The notes beneath the pieces are model-generated. The model worked only from the letters and a program-made list of their open reading frames with translations, made no database searches and was not told the DNA's origin. From JAHEZL01 sp046074525 (GTDB lineage Bacteria; Bacteroidota; Bacteroidia; Flavobacteriales_C; GCA-002722245): a DNA stretch of 64,000 nt. Below are positions 36,168 through 45,349 of this stretch, piece by piece. The position numbers and the translations under genes were made by a program. Within the stretch, counting starts at the first letter, position 1. Each line of letters opens with the position of its first letter. The stretch covers positions 124,001 through 188,000 of the forward strand of contig JBJTOK010000038.1 of assembly GCA_046074525.1 (NCBI GenBank), given 5' to 3'.

Positions 36168-37814
36168 TTATTTCACAGTGAGACTGTAAACAGAACTGTT
36201 CCAGAGAGTTATCCCAACATCATCATTCAAGCCAAAAATAAGTTTGTACTCTCCTTTTTCAGGAATAGCAGGGATTTCAAATGGAATTCTACTTCCTGAA
36301 ACCAGATCATTTTCCATGATTTTAGCCACTGTAAAACGGAATTCTTTATCCTTTCCTTTTACCACCACCCCTATTTCCATTGGGATGGTATCATAGCGCA
36401 AACTGTCGCCCCATTGATTTTTCACAGTTAAGGCACCCTTAAGCACCTGTCCGGAAGCCTGTTCAAAATCCCTTTTCGACAGCATCAACTGCACATACCC
36501 ATAAGATTTAAAGTCCTCTTCCTTAAGATAATAAACCCCCTCTCCTTCAAGTTTTTGTGCAGTAGCAAAAGGATCTGTCCCTACTATCATCACCGTCTTC
36601 CCTTGCAGATCTTTTTGGATAGGCCATTTATCGAATTGATTTCTTCGGTACCAGAAGGAATTAATAGAAAAGGAAGGCACTCCATAATAGAAGCTGTACT
36701 TGGAAGGTTTCTGATAAGTATTTAAAAACACCACCGGCAGATCACCTGCTACCTGACGTACTTTCGGGAAAAATTCCTTATCGCGGTAAAACTGTTTTAC
36801 AAAGCCAAACTTAAGTACATCGTTAGGAAACATCAATGCAATCCTGAAAACCACAAGAACAGAAACCGAGAAATAAGCAAGTGTCTTCCAGCCTCTTGCG
36901 AGATCTGTTTTTTCGAGAACGCCATGCACAAAGAGGAGCATCGGTAGATAAGCTATCGCCCCCCAGTTCGCTTCAATAAAAGTGCGGAAGGAAAACACAA
37001 GAAAAAAGAACAAAACCAGGATGGCCGTCCACTTCATTGTCTTATTAAAGGGAGAAACGACTTGTCCCGAAAACCTAAAGAAAAGCAAAAACAACAAGGG
37101 ACCGCAAAAAGCCATCTGCCCCAGCAAATACTCGTAAGTAAAGCGAAACTCATAGTTTCTGTTAACCCTATCCACCAGGTGATACTGTAATGATGGATAA
37201 TCGTTTTGCACCTGCCACCATATATGAGGCACGAACAACAACAAAGCAATGAACGTGGTAAGCCAGAAAGATTTTCGGGCCAGCAACTTCAAATTAGGTA
37301 GAAGTGTAAATACAATCAGCAATATGCCATGATACTTACTGTACATCATCAGCGATGCAACGAGCCCCAACAACAAGGTGTTTTTAAGGGAATCCTTTTC
37401 CAGGTAGCACTTAAATAACCAAAGATACAAGGCACCAAAAAACATGAGTGGTACATCAGGCGCCGAAATGAATCCGAAGGCATGAAAGGCCGGCACCGAT
37501 AAAAACAAAAGAAACATTAAGCCCACCTTTCTGAACTCAGTGATACAGAATAATACACACAAAGAGAGAGAGGAAAAAAGCACTGTAAAAAGGCGGATTC
37601 CAGCTTCTGCAGGTAAAAGCCAACCACCAGCTTTGATCATCAGAGCTATCATCGGAGGATGATCGAAATAACCCCAATCCAGAAACTTGGCAAACAACCA
37701 GTAATAAGCTTCGTCCTCGGCCAGATCAGTGAAAGCCGATAACATCATATTGAAAACAAACCACGTCACCGCAAAGATCAGCGCCCATTGTTTGTTGGAT
37801 ATTTTCTCTTTCAT
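36168..37814 (-). CDS. GT39/ArnT-like polytopic membrane glycosyltransferase
   Basis: A 548-residue protein of the dolichyl-phosphate-mannose protein mannosyltransferase superfamily, which moves a sugar from a polyprenyl phosphate to lipid or protein outside the inner membrane. The acidic motif DLAEDEAYYW (Asp34, Glu35) and the FDHPP loop (Asp51) near the N-terminus are the catalytic hallmarks. About 10-11 membrane segments run to residue 350, followed by a periplasmic beta domain. The sugar and acceptor are unknown. The 5' end is only 27 nt from the divergent WD40 gene. Confidence 0.85.
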   Translation of the reverse strand: MKEKISNKQWALIFAVTWFVFNMMLSAFTDLAEDEAYYWLFAKFLDWGYFDHPPMIALMIKAGGWLLPAEAGIRLFTVLFSSLSLCVLFCITEFRKVGLMFLLFLSVPAFHAFGFISAPDVPLMFFGALYLWLFKCYLEKDSLKNTLLLGLVASLMMYSKYHGILLIVFTLLPNLKLLARKSFWLTTFIALLLFVPHIWWQVQNDYPSLQYHLVDRVNRNYEFRFTYEYLLGQMAFCGPLLFLLFFRFSGQVVSPFNKTMKWTAILVLFFFLVFSFRTFIEANWGAIAYLPMLLFVHGVLEKTDLARGWKTLAYFSVSVLVVFRIALMFPNDVLKFGFVKQFYRDKEFFPKVRQVAGDLPVVFLNTYQKPSKYSFYYGVPSFSINSFWYRRNQFDKWPIQKDLQGKTVMIVGTDPFATAQKLEGEGVYYLKEEDFKSYGYVQLMLSKRDFEQASGQVLKGALTVKNQWGDSLRYDTIPMEIGVVVKGKDKEFRFTVAKIMENDLVSGSRIPFEIPAIPEKGEYKLIFGLNDDVGITLWNSSVYSLTVK

Positions 37815-37841
37815 TTGCAGTAAAAATAAGTATTATTGTCT

Positions 37842-38744
37842 ATGCAACTGGAGAAAATTTTCGAGCTAATCGGTCATAGCGCATCAGTGTACGCGCTGGA
37901 GAAAGGACTGAATGGCAATGAAATTTTTTCAGGCAGCGGCGATAAAATCGTCACCGCGTGGGATACCGAAAAGCAGAGCAATATCTCTTTCACGATAAAA
38001 ACCAACTCCCCCGTTATTGCACTAAAGCATATCGAAAAACATAAGCTATTGCTGGTCGGACTATTCAACGGAAATCTCCATGTTATCAACACCCAGGATA
38101 AAAAAGAAGTGAAATTCCTGCCTTACCATAAAGAGGGTGTTTTCCATATCGAATACGACGAGAAAAGCGATCGCATTTTTTTGCTGAGTGGAGATGGAAC
38201 AGTATCGGCTTGGGACAGCAACTTCAAGCCGATCAAGGCTCTTGCACTGGGCAGCGACAAAATTCGATCCATGAGCATTCATAAGGATTTAAACCTGGCC
38301 GCTTTCGCCACCGGCGACGGACTAATTAAAATCATGAAGCTTTCCAACTTTGAGATCACCTATGAAATTCCTGCCCACGACAAGGTGAACGTGGTGAAAT
38401 TTCATCCCGAAAAAAAAGTATTGATGAGTGGCGGGAAAGACGCTTTCCTGAAAGTCTGGAACATAGAACACCAATACCAAAATATCATTTCCATACCTGC
38501 ACACAATTGGGCGATTTATGGCATTGAATTCAGCAGCGACAACAAACATTTTATCACCTGTAGTCGCGATAAAACCATTAAACTATGGGATGCAAAAACA
38601 CTGGATTTACTGGAGCGCGTCGACTACAAATCACATCGCGGACATACCCATTCGGTGAATTGTATTTACTGGCCTGAAGGAAAAGATTATTTCATTTCAG
38701 GAGGCGACGACAAGCGAATCATCGGCTGGAAACTCAGGAGCTGA
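37842..38744 (+). CDS. WD40 repeat protein
   Basis: A 300-residue cytoplasmic protein (no signal peptide) made almost entirely of WD40 blades, for example GSGDKIVTAWD, SGDGTVSAWD, SGGKDAFLKVWN, CSRDKTIKLWD and SGGDDKRIIGWK. With about seven repeats it should form one complete propeller used as a protein-binding scaffold. The ATG at 37842 is chosen over a TTG two codons upstream. Its 3' end overlaps the convergent next gene by 11 nt. Confidence 0.9.
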   Translation: MQLEKIFELIGHSASVYALEKGLNGNEIFSGSGDKIVTAWDTEKQSNISFTIKTNSPVIALKHIEKHKLLLVGLFNGNLHVINTQDKKEVKFLPYHKEGVFHIEYDEKSDRIFLLSGDGTVSAWDSNFKPIKALALGSDKIRSMSIHKDLNLAAFATGDGLIKIMKLSNFEITYEIPAHDKVNVVKFHPEKKVLMSGGKDAFLKVWNIEHQYQNIISIPAHNWAIYGIEFSSDNKHFITCSRDKTIKLWDAKTLDLLERVDYKSHRGHTHSVNCIYWPEGKDYFISGGDDKRIIGWKLRS

Positions 38745-39123
38745 AGCGCTTGAGCACTATCGTTCCTGTATTTCCTTTATTGTCCTTATAAGAACCCCGT
38801 AAAGTATTTCCATCAGGAGATAAAGTTAGCTCATGCACCCCCTCCGTGGCCCAGCCACTGATCTTTTGAGTCACTTTTACATTATATACAATAGTACGCC
38901 CCTTGAGCTTTCCTTTGCCGGTTTCAACAAATGACTGCCCCTCCCACTCTAAATAATGACTAAACTTGATTTGATTCCCGTCCTGGGAAATGATTGCGTA
39001 ACAGTTAGAGAATGAAGTACCACAGGAGTCCTGCCATAATCCGTTTAAATTCAGTTTATCCTGAGCATTGGCAAAAAGAGCCAAAAAGAAAAATAAAATG
39101 AATAGCGCTCCAAATTTTCGCAT
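38734..39123 (-). CDS. Small secreted lipocalin-like protein, unknown function
   Basis: A 129-residue protein with signal peptide MRKFGALFILFFFLALFANA. The mature part is beta-rich (GLWQDSCGTSFSNCYAIIS, GSYKDNKGNTGTIVLKRF) with two Cys that could form a disulfide. The GxW start and regular strands resemble small lipocalin-like or DUF2147-type barrels, but I cannot assign a family. It is convergent with, and overlaps, the WD40 gene by 11 nt. Confidence 0.65.
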   Translation of the reverse strand: MRKFGALFILFFFLALFANAQDKLNLNGLWQDSCGTSFSNCYAIISQDGNQIKFSHYLEWEGQSFVETGKGKLKGRTIVYNVKVTQKISGWATEGVHELTLSPDGNTLRGSYKDNKGNTGTIVLKRFSS

Positions 39124-39151
39124 ACCTTTAACTGGTTGTTAGTAGTAAATA

Positions 39152-39772
39152 ATGTTTTCTGAATTTGTTTTAAAACTCAAAAATGCCCTGCAAAATCCAC
39201 TTCCCGGAAGAGAAGTGCAAGTCCGCATGGCCCCCTATCACGACAAAGTAAAGGAAAAATTTAAAACCAGAACAGAAAAACCTAAAACAGCTTGTGTTTT
39301 GATTTTGATTTATCCGGTAAACAACATTCCACATCTTGTACTGATGCGCCGACCGAGTTACGACGGTCACCATAGCGGACAAATCAGCTTTCCCGGAGGA
39401 AAACACGAAAACGACGAAAGTTATGACTACACAGCTTTACGTGAAGCAAAAGAAGAGCTAAGCATAGTTCCTGAAAAAGTAGAAATCATCGGTGAGCTGT
39501 CTACCTTATTCATCCCACCAAGCAATTTTGAAGTACTGCCTTTTATTGGCATCACCAAAGAAAGACCCCTATTTGCAAAGGATCCGAAGGAAGTCGATGA
39601 AATTATTGAAATTGATCTTCCCTATATTTTATCTGACTCTTCGATAAAAGAAAGACAAATGACTTTAGCAGCAGAATTCGATTTTAATGTTCCTTATTTT
39701 GACATAAAGGATCAGGTGGTTTGGGGCGCTACGGCGATGATATTGTTTGAGCTGAAGGAGGTGTTGAAATAG
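39152..39772 (+). CDS. Nudix hydrolase, coenzyme A pyrophosphatase type
   Basis: A 206-residue protein of the NudL/PCD1 group that hydrolyses CoA and its derivatives. The UPF0035-type motif MRRPSYDGHHSGQISFPGG precedes the Nudix box, which spans about residues 83-105 (GKHENDE...REAKEELSIV); the metal-binding REAKEE is intact, with Ser in place of the usual Gly near the end. It is cytoplasmic, and a hairpin follows 24 nt after its stop. Confidence 0.9.
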   Translation: MFSEFVLKLKNALQNPLPGREVQVRMAPYHDKVKEKFKTRTEKPKTACVLILIYPVNNIPHLVLMRRPSYDGHHSGQISFPGGKHENDESYDYTALREAKEELSIVPEKVEIIGELSTLFIPPSNFEVLPFIGITKERPLFAKDPKEVDEIIEIDLPYILSDSSIKERQMTLAAEFDFNVPYFDIKDQVVWGATAMILFELKEVLK

Positions 39773-39795
39773 CTTATCAATCACTGCCCTTCTCC

Positions 39796-39825
39796 TTTAG
39801 AGGCGGAAGATTTTCCGTCTCTAAA
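39796..39825. terminator. Hairpin between convergent Nudix and mazG genes
   Basis: A 13-bp stem (TTTAGAGGCGGAA / TTCCGTCTCTAAA, one G-T wobble) with a GATT loop occupies most of the 65-nt gap. There is no long T tract on either strand, so it may be a weak bidirectional terminator. Confidence 0.6.
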
Positions 39826-39837
39826 AGACCAATCAAA

Positions 39838-40602
39838 TCAACCTTTTTTCGCCCGTTGCCAAATGGCCTCCATCTCATTCAAAGTCATTTCCTTTAAAGA
39901 TTTTCCCTGAGCTGCGGCTTCTTTTTCTATAAATGAAAAACGGGAAATGAATTTACGATTGGTTTTTTCTAAGGCATCTTCGGGATTGATCCCCACAAAA
40001 CGGGCGTAATTCACCAAAGAGAACAACACATCTCCAAACTCCTCTTCCATCTTTTCCTGATTGTTTTTACCCTCTTCTTCCTGAAACTCTTTGATTTCTT
40101 CCTGGAATTTATCCCACACCTGCGACTTATTGTCCCAATCGAAGCCCACACCTTTGGCTTTATCCTGAACACGGATAGCTTTCACCAAAGCCGGCAATGA
40201 AGAAGGAACTCCCTCCAGCACTGATTTCTTGCCTTCTTTAAGCTTCAGTTGTTCCCAGTTTCTTTTTACATCTTCCTCATTTTCCACCTTCACATCACCA
40301 TAAATATGAGGATGGCGATGAATGAGTTTATCACAAACGGTATTGAGCACATCGGCCACATCAAATTCCTTGGTTTCGGAAGCGATGCGGGAATAAAACA
40401 CCAAATGAAGAAAGAGATCGCCCAGCTCGCCTTTGATTTGCGACATATCGTTTTGCAAAATAGCATCACAAAGCTCATAAGTCTCCTCAATGGTTAGATG
40501 TCGCAATGATTCGATGGTTTGTTTTTTATCCCATGGACATTGCTCCCGCAATTCATCCATGATGGTCAGCAGCCTTTGGAAGGCCTGGAGTTTTTCATTC
40601 AT
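39838..40602 (-). CDS. mazG: Nucleoside triphosphate pyrophosphohydrolase MazG
   Basis: An all-alpha NTP pyrophosphatase that removes aberrant or surplus nucleotides. The 254-residue protein has two MazG repeats; the first contains CPWDKKQTIESLRHLTIEETYE and GELGDLFLHLVFYSRIA (ExxE and ExxD metal sites), the second FQEEIKEFQEEE and EEFGDVLFSLVNYARF. The length matches full-length MazG. Its ATG overlaps the apbE stop by 1 nt. Confidence 0.95.
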   Translation of the reverse strand: MNEKLQAFQRLLTIMDELREQCPWDKKQTIESLRHLTIEETYELCDAILQNDMSQIKGELGDLFLHLVFYSRIASETKEFDVADVLNTVCDKLIHRHPHIYGDVKVENEEDVKRNWEQLKLKEGKKSVLEGVPSSLPALVKAIRVQDKAKGVGFDWDNKSQVWDKFQEEIKEFQEEEGKNNQEKMEEEFGDVLFSLVNYARFVGINPEDALEKTNRKFISRFSFIEKEAAAQGKSLKEMTLNEMEAIWQRAKKG

Positions 40603-41792
40603 TATTTTGCAACGGCATTGGTAGTATCAGCCCCCACCAGAATTTCCGTCAAACCTGGCGAAGCGTATGTTTTAAGCTGGCCCTTATCATCTTTATAGAC
40701 AAGATATGCCTCAAATGACTCGAAAGGATTTGTTTCAATAAAGTCGATAGACTCATCAAGGCCCATCACCATAAAGGCAGTAGCATAAGCATCCGCCTTT
40801 CGGCATTGCTCACCAAGAATAACAACCGCAACCATTTCGTTATCAACGGGCAAACGCTTTCTTGGATCAAAAACACCTCCAATAATCTCATTTCCTATTT
40901 TTCTTGATTTTGAATGATTTTCACAAACTGACAGGGCGGTATAATCGCCACTTAGTTTAAATCCTAATCGGGCAGCCATTTTCTTCTGCGGATTATTCAC
41001 CTCCACCGTCCATGGTGAGCCATCCGGTCGGTTCCCGGCAGAAATCACCTCCCCCCCCACATTCACAAGAAAATTTTTCATCTTGCGCTTAAACAACAAA
41101 TAAGAATAAATCTCGTCGGCAATATACCCATTGGTAAGAGCGCTGAAATCCAATTGAAGATCTTTATCGTCCTTGCAGGCAAAATTATCTTGCATATCCT
41201 TATCGGCAGCTTCCTCAAAGGAATTATATAAAACATCTCCTCCAATACGCACCTTGCTATAGCCCATATGGCCTTCCATTTCCGATGAAGCCGAGTCAAC
41301 ATAATTCATTATGAGTGAATCACGAATGGCTGCATTAGTAATATTTGGGTACAGGCTATTAATTTTAGCCGTGCCTTCCGGACCGAAACCCCACTCTTTG
41401 GCGACTGTATAAACAGTTGGATCGAAAGCACTATTGGTACAGTCATACACATCATCCGACAAGAGGAACATGTCAAGGAAAACGCCATCAATAAACTCAC
41501 AAGAGTCGCCGCGGTTGAATTTTGATAATTTAGAATTGCTATCGGTAAGAGAAACAGAAGCATAAACAGACTTGAAAATACTATCGATGCCTTTCTGAAT
41601 ATCAACCTTAGTGGTGTCGTAGTACTTTACCGAGTATTCCAGGTCAAAATTCTTGCCCTTGGTCTCAAAAAGATTTTGCACTTTTTCAGGCTTTCTTACA
41701 ATCTTTAAAAAGGAAGGAAAGAAAAAATACCAGCCCACAAACACAGCGATGAAGATGCCGGCAAATAATATGATGAGAGAGTATTTTTTCAT
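40602..41792 (-). CDS. apbE: ApbE family FAD:protein FMN transferase
   Basis: A membrane-anchored flavinyltransferase (396 residues) that attaches FMN to Thr/Ser in periplasmic domains such as NqrC/RnfG. One N-terminal membrane segment (residues 5-27) replaces a signal peptide. The family motifs are present: SxLSKFN region, DPTV near 135, DFSALTNGYIADE (equivalent to DLGGIAKGYAVD), GGEVISAGNRPDGSPWTV, and ADAYATAFMVMG with the acidic metal ligand. No Nqr or Rnf genes are nearby. An 80-residue insertion before the active-site region (about 160-235) is longer than usual. Confidence 0.92.
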   Translation of the reverse strand: MKKYSLIILFAGIFIAVFVGWYFFFPSFLKIVRKPEKVQNLFETKGKNFDLEYSVKYYDTTKVDIQKGIDSIFKSVYASVSLTDSNSKLSKFNRGDSCEFIDGVFLDMFLLSDDVYDCTNSAFDPTVYTVAKEWGFGPEGTAKINSLYPNITNAAIRDSLIMNYVDSASSEMEGHMGYSKVRIGGDVLYNSFEEAADKDMQDNFACKDDKDLQLDFSALTNGYIADEIYSYLLFKRKMKNFLVNVGGEVISAGNRPDGSPWTVEVNNPQKKMAARLGFKLSGDYTALSVCENHSKSRKIGNEIIGGVFDPRKRLPVDNEMVAVVILGEQCRKADAYATAFMVMGLDESIDFIETNPFESFEAYLVYKDDKGQLKTYASPGLTEILVGADTTNAVAK

Positions 41793-41890
41793 TAAATCGG
41801 TCTGCTGAGGGTAAATTTAATGCAAGTTCACCAGATTATTCCTAATTAAGCAAAGGAACTTATCAAGGCTTGTTGATAACCCGGAACCTG

Positions 41891-42100
41891 CTAATTCAGC
41901 AAATGGGGCGCTGCGAAAAAATCATTGATAAGTCTTTCCTGCGGACTTTCATCGATAAGGGATTGGCTCTCGAACTTTTTAACGGCCAGCATAAGTTCCC
42001 TGAGTTTTTGTTTTGACTCAGGGGTGTATGAACGCTTGTCTATGAGCTCAGCAATCCTGTCTAAAACTTTAAGATATTCAAATGTGGACTTAATTTCCAT
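41891..42100 (-). CDS. Small hypothetical protein, 69 residues
   Basis: A small, wholly helical-looking charged protein (KVLDRIAELIDKRSYTPESK, then KLRELMLAVKKF) without signal or membrane segment and without a recognised family. A candidate promoter, TTTG then 20 nt then TATTTTCG, lies upstream around 42118-42150. It is free-standing between apbE and the RNA methyltransferase gene, all on the minus strand. Confidence 0.6.
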   Translation of the reverse strand: MEIKSTFEYLKVLDRIAELIDKRSYTPESKQKLRELMLAVKKFESQSLIDESPQERLINDFFAAPHLLN

Positions 42101-42173
42101 TCAAACCTGTTTATGAAACGAAAATAGTTGAAGAAGCATCAAAAGTCAAATTTTTGCCTTTGTGTTATAAACA

Positions 42174-42920
42174 TCATCTTGTTAAACAATAGCATAAAAT
42201 TGCTCCTGCCAACGCTACATTAAGGGATTCAGTGTGCGATCCTTCGGCACGCGGAATGCTTATTTTTTTTGTGATGAGTCGGGAAATCCCAGGTCGTATG
42301 CCCTCAGATTCATTCCCCAGCACCAAGGCTCCTTTGCCACTGAAACGAAATCCGGAAACAGCTTCTCCATCCATAAAAGCCCCCATAAGGTGAAAGTCGG
42401 CAGGAAGTTTTTCAAACAGCTGTTCAATACTGGTATACAGCACGTTGACACGGGCAAGAGAGCCCATGGACGATTGAACCACCTTGGAGTTAAAGATATC
42501 TACACAATCTTCTGAGCAAAAAATGTTTTTGATGCCAAACCAATCAGCAGTTCGGATGATGGTCCCCATATTCCCAGGATCACGAACACCGTCCAATACC
42601 AATGAAAAAGAATTTTGCCAATCGATCCCCTTCTTTTCTTCAGGAAGCGCAAACACACCAATAATACCTGGAGCAGCACTCAGCGAAGAGAGCTTCTTCA
42701 TGTCTTTTTCAGAAACCAAAAGTACTTGTTCAGCAGGGTAGAAAGTAATATCGGCATTGTCTTCAATCACCAGCACGTCTATTACTTTAAATCCTGAGCG
42801 AATGAACTCCTCTACTCCCTTTCGCCCCTCTACTACAAATTCATTGTGCAGCTTCCGGTATTTCTTCTGCTGAAGGGAAGCATACCGGGAAAGCTTGTTC
42901 TTTGAAATGAGAGATAACAT
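42174..42920 (-). CDS. TrmH/SpoU family RNA 2'-O-methyltransferase
   Basis: A 248-residue SPOUT methyltransferase with an N-terminal substrate-binding domain (FVVEGRKGVEEF) and the three SpoU motifs: DGVRDPGNMGTIIRTADWFG, LVLGNESEGI and IPRAEGSHTESLNVALAGAI. It probably methylates a ribose in rRNA or tRNA; the exact nucleotide cannot be read from sequence. The gene is divergent from tamL, 53 nt away, an arrangement I recall in other Bacteroidota. Confidence 0.92.
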   Translation of the reverse strand: MLSLISKNKLSRYASLQQKKYRKLHNEFVVEGRKGVEEFIRSGFKVIDVLVIEDNADITFYPAEQVLLVSEKDMKKLSSLSAAPGIIGVFALPEEKKGIDWQNSFSLVLDGVRDPGNMGTIIRTADWFGIKNIFCSEDCVDIFNSKVVQSSMGSLARVNVLYTSIEQLFEKLPADFHLMGAFMDGEAVSGFRFSGKGALVLGNESEGIRPGISRLITKKISIPRAEGSHTESLNVALAGAILCYCLTR

Positions 42921-42973
42921 AAGGTTTATTAAGTTCGGCTAAAATTAGCTTATTTTGAGGAAGAATTATTTCA

Positions 42974-45289
42974 TTGGTTAAAAGAAAAACATATCTCTTT
43001 ACATCGACATTAGCGATTATGCTTTTGTTGTTTGCATGCAAATCAACACACTATGTTCCTGATGATAAATATCTCCTCAGCAAAAATGAAGTGAAAATTA
43101 AGGGCGATCATTCCTTTGATGATGAGGAATTGAAAATGTACATCAAGCAAAAGCCGAACAATACTATTCTATTTGGTTCCTGGAAATTCTACCTCACTGC
43201 CTACAATTTTCTCAACAGGGAAAAAGATGCAAAGGAAGAATACCTGAAAGAAAAGCACGGATTGTTCACTCGTGTAAGATTGAAATCCAAGGAAGCTATT
43301 GGTGAAGAGCCTGTTATTCTGGACACCACAAAGATCATATACTCTACCAAGCAAATGCGAACTTATCTGCAGAATAAAGGATATTACCACTCCAATATCA
43401 ATTATGAGATCCATTATTCAAAAAGGAAAAAGGCAAAGGTCCTCTATCACATTACGCTCAATGATCCATTCATTATCAATGATATAAAAGCAAAATCTGC
43501 AGATCCCTTTATCCTCTCTTCCTATTACCAGTTTGCAGAAAGCGCCCCACTACAAAAAGGGAATTTGTTTGATGCAGGCACATTGAATACTGAAAGATTA
43601 AGGCTCACCGAACTATACCAGAACGAAGGACTTTTTGATTTTAATGAGTACTTCATCCATTTTCAGGTGGATACTACAATAGGTAATAACAAAGTTAACA
43701 TCACCCTTCTTATTGACAATCCGGTGATTCGGAACAACGACGATTCTGCGGTGGTGGCCAATCACAAAAGATATACAATAAGGGATATTTATGTGCAAAC
43801 CGACTTCAACCCTGCCAATCCTAATTTACCTCAAACCGACTCTATTCTTGTGGAGGACATGTACACTTTTATATACAGAGATACTTTACATTACAAACCT
43901 ACTCCTCTTATTAAGGCCATTTATTTCAAAAGGGGCGACTTTTATAAAATCAAAAATCACAACCGTACTTATTCCCAATTGACCGAACTGGGAATATTCA
44001 ACTTTATAAAAATCGACTACAAGAGAATAAACAATGACACCAATCCGCAGATGGATGTCACCATAAAGCTGAGCGCCAAGAAAAAACACTCTATTAGCTT
44101 TGAAGGACAGGCTACCTTCAGGGAAGGTTTTGGTGGTGGCGGTATTATAGTATTTAAGACCAAAAATCCTTTTAAGGGACTGGAACAAATAGAAATCAAT
44201 CTTCGTGGTTTTGCCGAATCGGTGAAGAATACAGCTACCAACGACAGGATCATTGGTACCGATATCGGTCCGCAAATTTCAATGAGAATCCCTAGTCTGC
44301 TTTTCTTTCCTAAACTTTCAAAGAGCCTTTGGTCGGAAGCTTATCCCAAGACCATTTTATCTACTTACTTCAACTACCAAAACCGTCAGGAATACCGTCG
44401 CTGGATTTATTCTTTCAGCAATACTTACCAGATGAATGAAGCTGCATGGAAAACACATAAATTATCTATTCCCGAAATTACCCTTTCCTATATCGACAAA
44501 AACTCTGCTATCCTTGATAGCTTAAGCACTTTGAGTCCCCGACTCGCTTTCTCCTTCCAGAATTATCTTAACACCGGGGTGAAGTACTCATATATATTCA
44601 ATGGTCAGCTGAAAAGACAAAAGCACCCATCCATTCTCATGACCAATATTAATGTTACCGGCTTGCTGGGATCGCTTCTGAATTATACAGGAATTTTTGA
44701 AACCGATGAATCTGGTGCGCAGTTAGTGGGCGGGATACGTTACTCTAAATTTGTAAAAGTCGATGGTGACTATCGCAAATACATCAGCATGCGCAACAAA
44801 GAGGAACAACTGGTATTGCGCTCTTTTGTTGGTTTCGCGGTGCCTTTTGGGAAAGGTGATATTGCTGTGCCTTTCGATAAATTATTTTATAGCGGTGGAG
44901 CTAACGGCATAAGGGGCTGGAAAGTGAGAACGCTTGGTCCGGGCTCCTCTCGGGATTCAAACAATACGGCTATCGATAAACTCGGTGAAATCAAGCTGGA
45001 GCTCAATGCCGAATACCGTTTCAGAATCAATGATATGATAAAGATGGCTGTGTTTACTGATGCCGGTAACGTATGGCGACTGGCCGACACCGATGAAAAA
45101 GCCGTGTTTCGCACGAACCGGTTTTACAAGGAAATAGCAGTAGCAGCAGGTGTTGGTGTACGTTTCGACTTAAGCTTCCTTGTTGCCAGACTGGACGTAG
45201 GCTGGCCGATACACCAACCTTACCAGAACACGTGGCAATTCCCTATAAATGAAGCTGAATTTAACATTGGTATAGGATATCCTTTCTAA
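42974..45289 (+). CDS. tamL: TamL-type BamA-superfamily outer membrane lipoprotein
   Basis: A 771-residue Omp85 protein. The N-terminus MVKRKTYLFTSTLAIMLLLFAC is a lipoprotein signal with Cys22, the mark of Bacteroidota TamL as opposed to TamA. POTRA-like domains occupy about 30-370 (VKIKGDHSFDDEELKMYIKQKPN, KGYYHSNINYEI, RGDFYKIKNHNRTYSQLTELGIFNFIKI) and a 16-strand barrel follows to the terminal Phe, with the Omp85 GGANGIRGW (equivalent to VRGY) motif near 640. The start is the TTG at 42974, as an in-frame stop lies 18 nt upstream and the next ATG would cut the signal. No tamB gene follows; accD does. Confidence 0.88.
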   Translation: MVKRKTYLFTSTLAIMLLLFACKSTHYVPDDKYLLSKNEVKIKGDHSFDDEELKMYIKQKPNNTILFGSWKFYLTAYNFLNREKDAKEEYLKEKHGLFTRVRLKSKEAIGEEPVILDTTKIIYSTKQMRTYLQNKGYYHSNINYEIHYSKRKKAKVLYHITLNDPFIINDIKAKSADPFILSSYYQFAESAPLQKGNLFDAGTLNTERLRLTELYQNEGLFDFNEYFIHFQVDTTIGNNKVNITLLIDNPVIRNNDDSAVVANHKRYTIRDIYVQTDFNPANPNLPQTDSILVEDMYTFIYRDTLHYKPTPLIKAIYFKRGDFYKIKNHNRTYSQLTELGIFNFIKIDYKRINNDTNPQMDVTIKLSAKKKHSISFEGQATFREGFGGGGIIVFKTKNPFKGLEQIEINLRGFAESVKNTATNDRIIGTDIGPQISMRIPSLLFFPKLSKSLWSEAYPKTILSTYFNYQNRQEYRRWIYSFSNTYQMNEAAWKTHKLSIPEITLSYIDKNSAILDSLSTLSPRLAFSFQNYLNTGVKYSYIFNGQLKRQKHPSILMTNINVTGLLGSLLNYTGIFETDESGAQLVGGIRYSKFVKVDGDYRKYISMRNKEEQLVLRSFVGFAVPFGKGDIAVPFDKLFYSGGANGIRGWKVRTLGPGSSRDSNNTAIDKLGEIKLELNAEYRFRINDMIKMAVFTDAGNVWRLADTDEKAVFRTNRFYKEIAVAAGVGVRFDLSFLVARLDVGWPIHQPYQNTWQFPINEAEFNIGIGYPF

Positions 45290-45315
45290 GCCTCGTCTTT
45301 TTAAAGTCTTTTTAT

Positions 45316-45323
45316 TACATTTG
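45316..45323 (+). promoter_or_regulatory. -7 element of accD-fbaA
   Basis: TACATTTG fits TAnnTTTG and lies 27 nt before the accD ATG. No good TTTG is present about 19 nt further upstream, so only the -7 element is convincing. Confidence 0.5.
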
Positions 45324-45349
45324 GGCCGCTTATAAAATTATTGTAAAGA

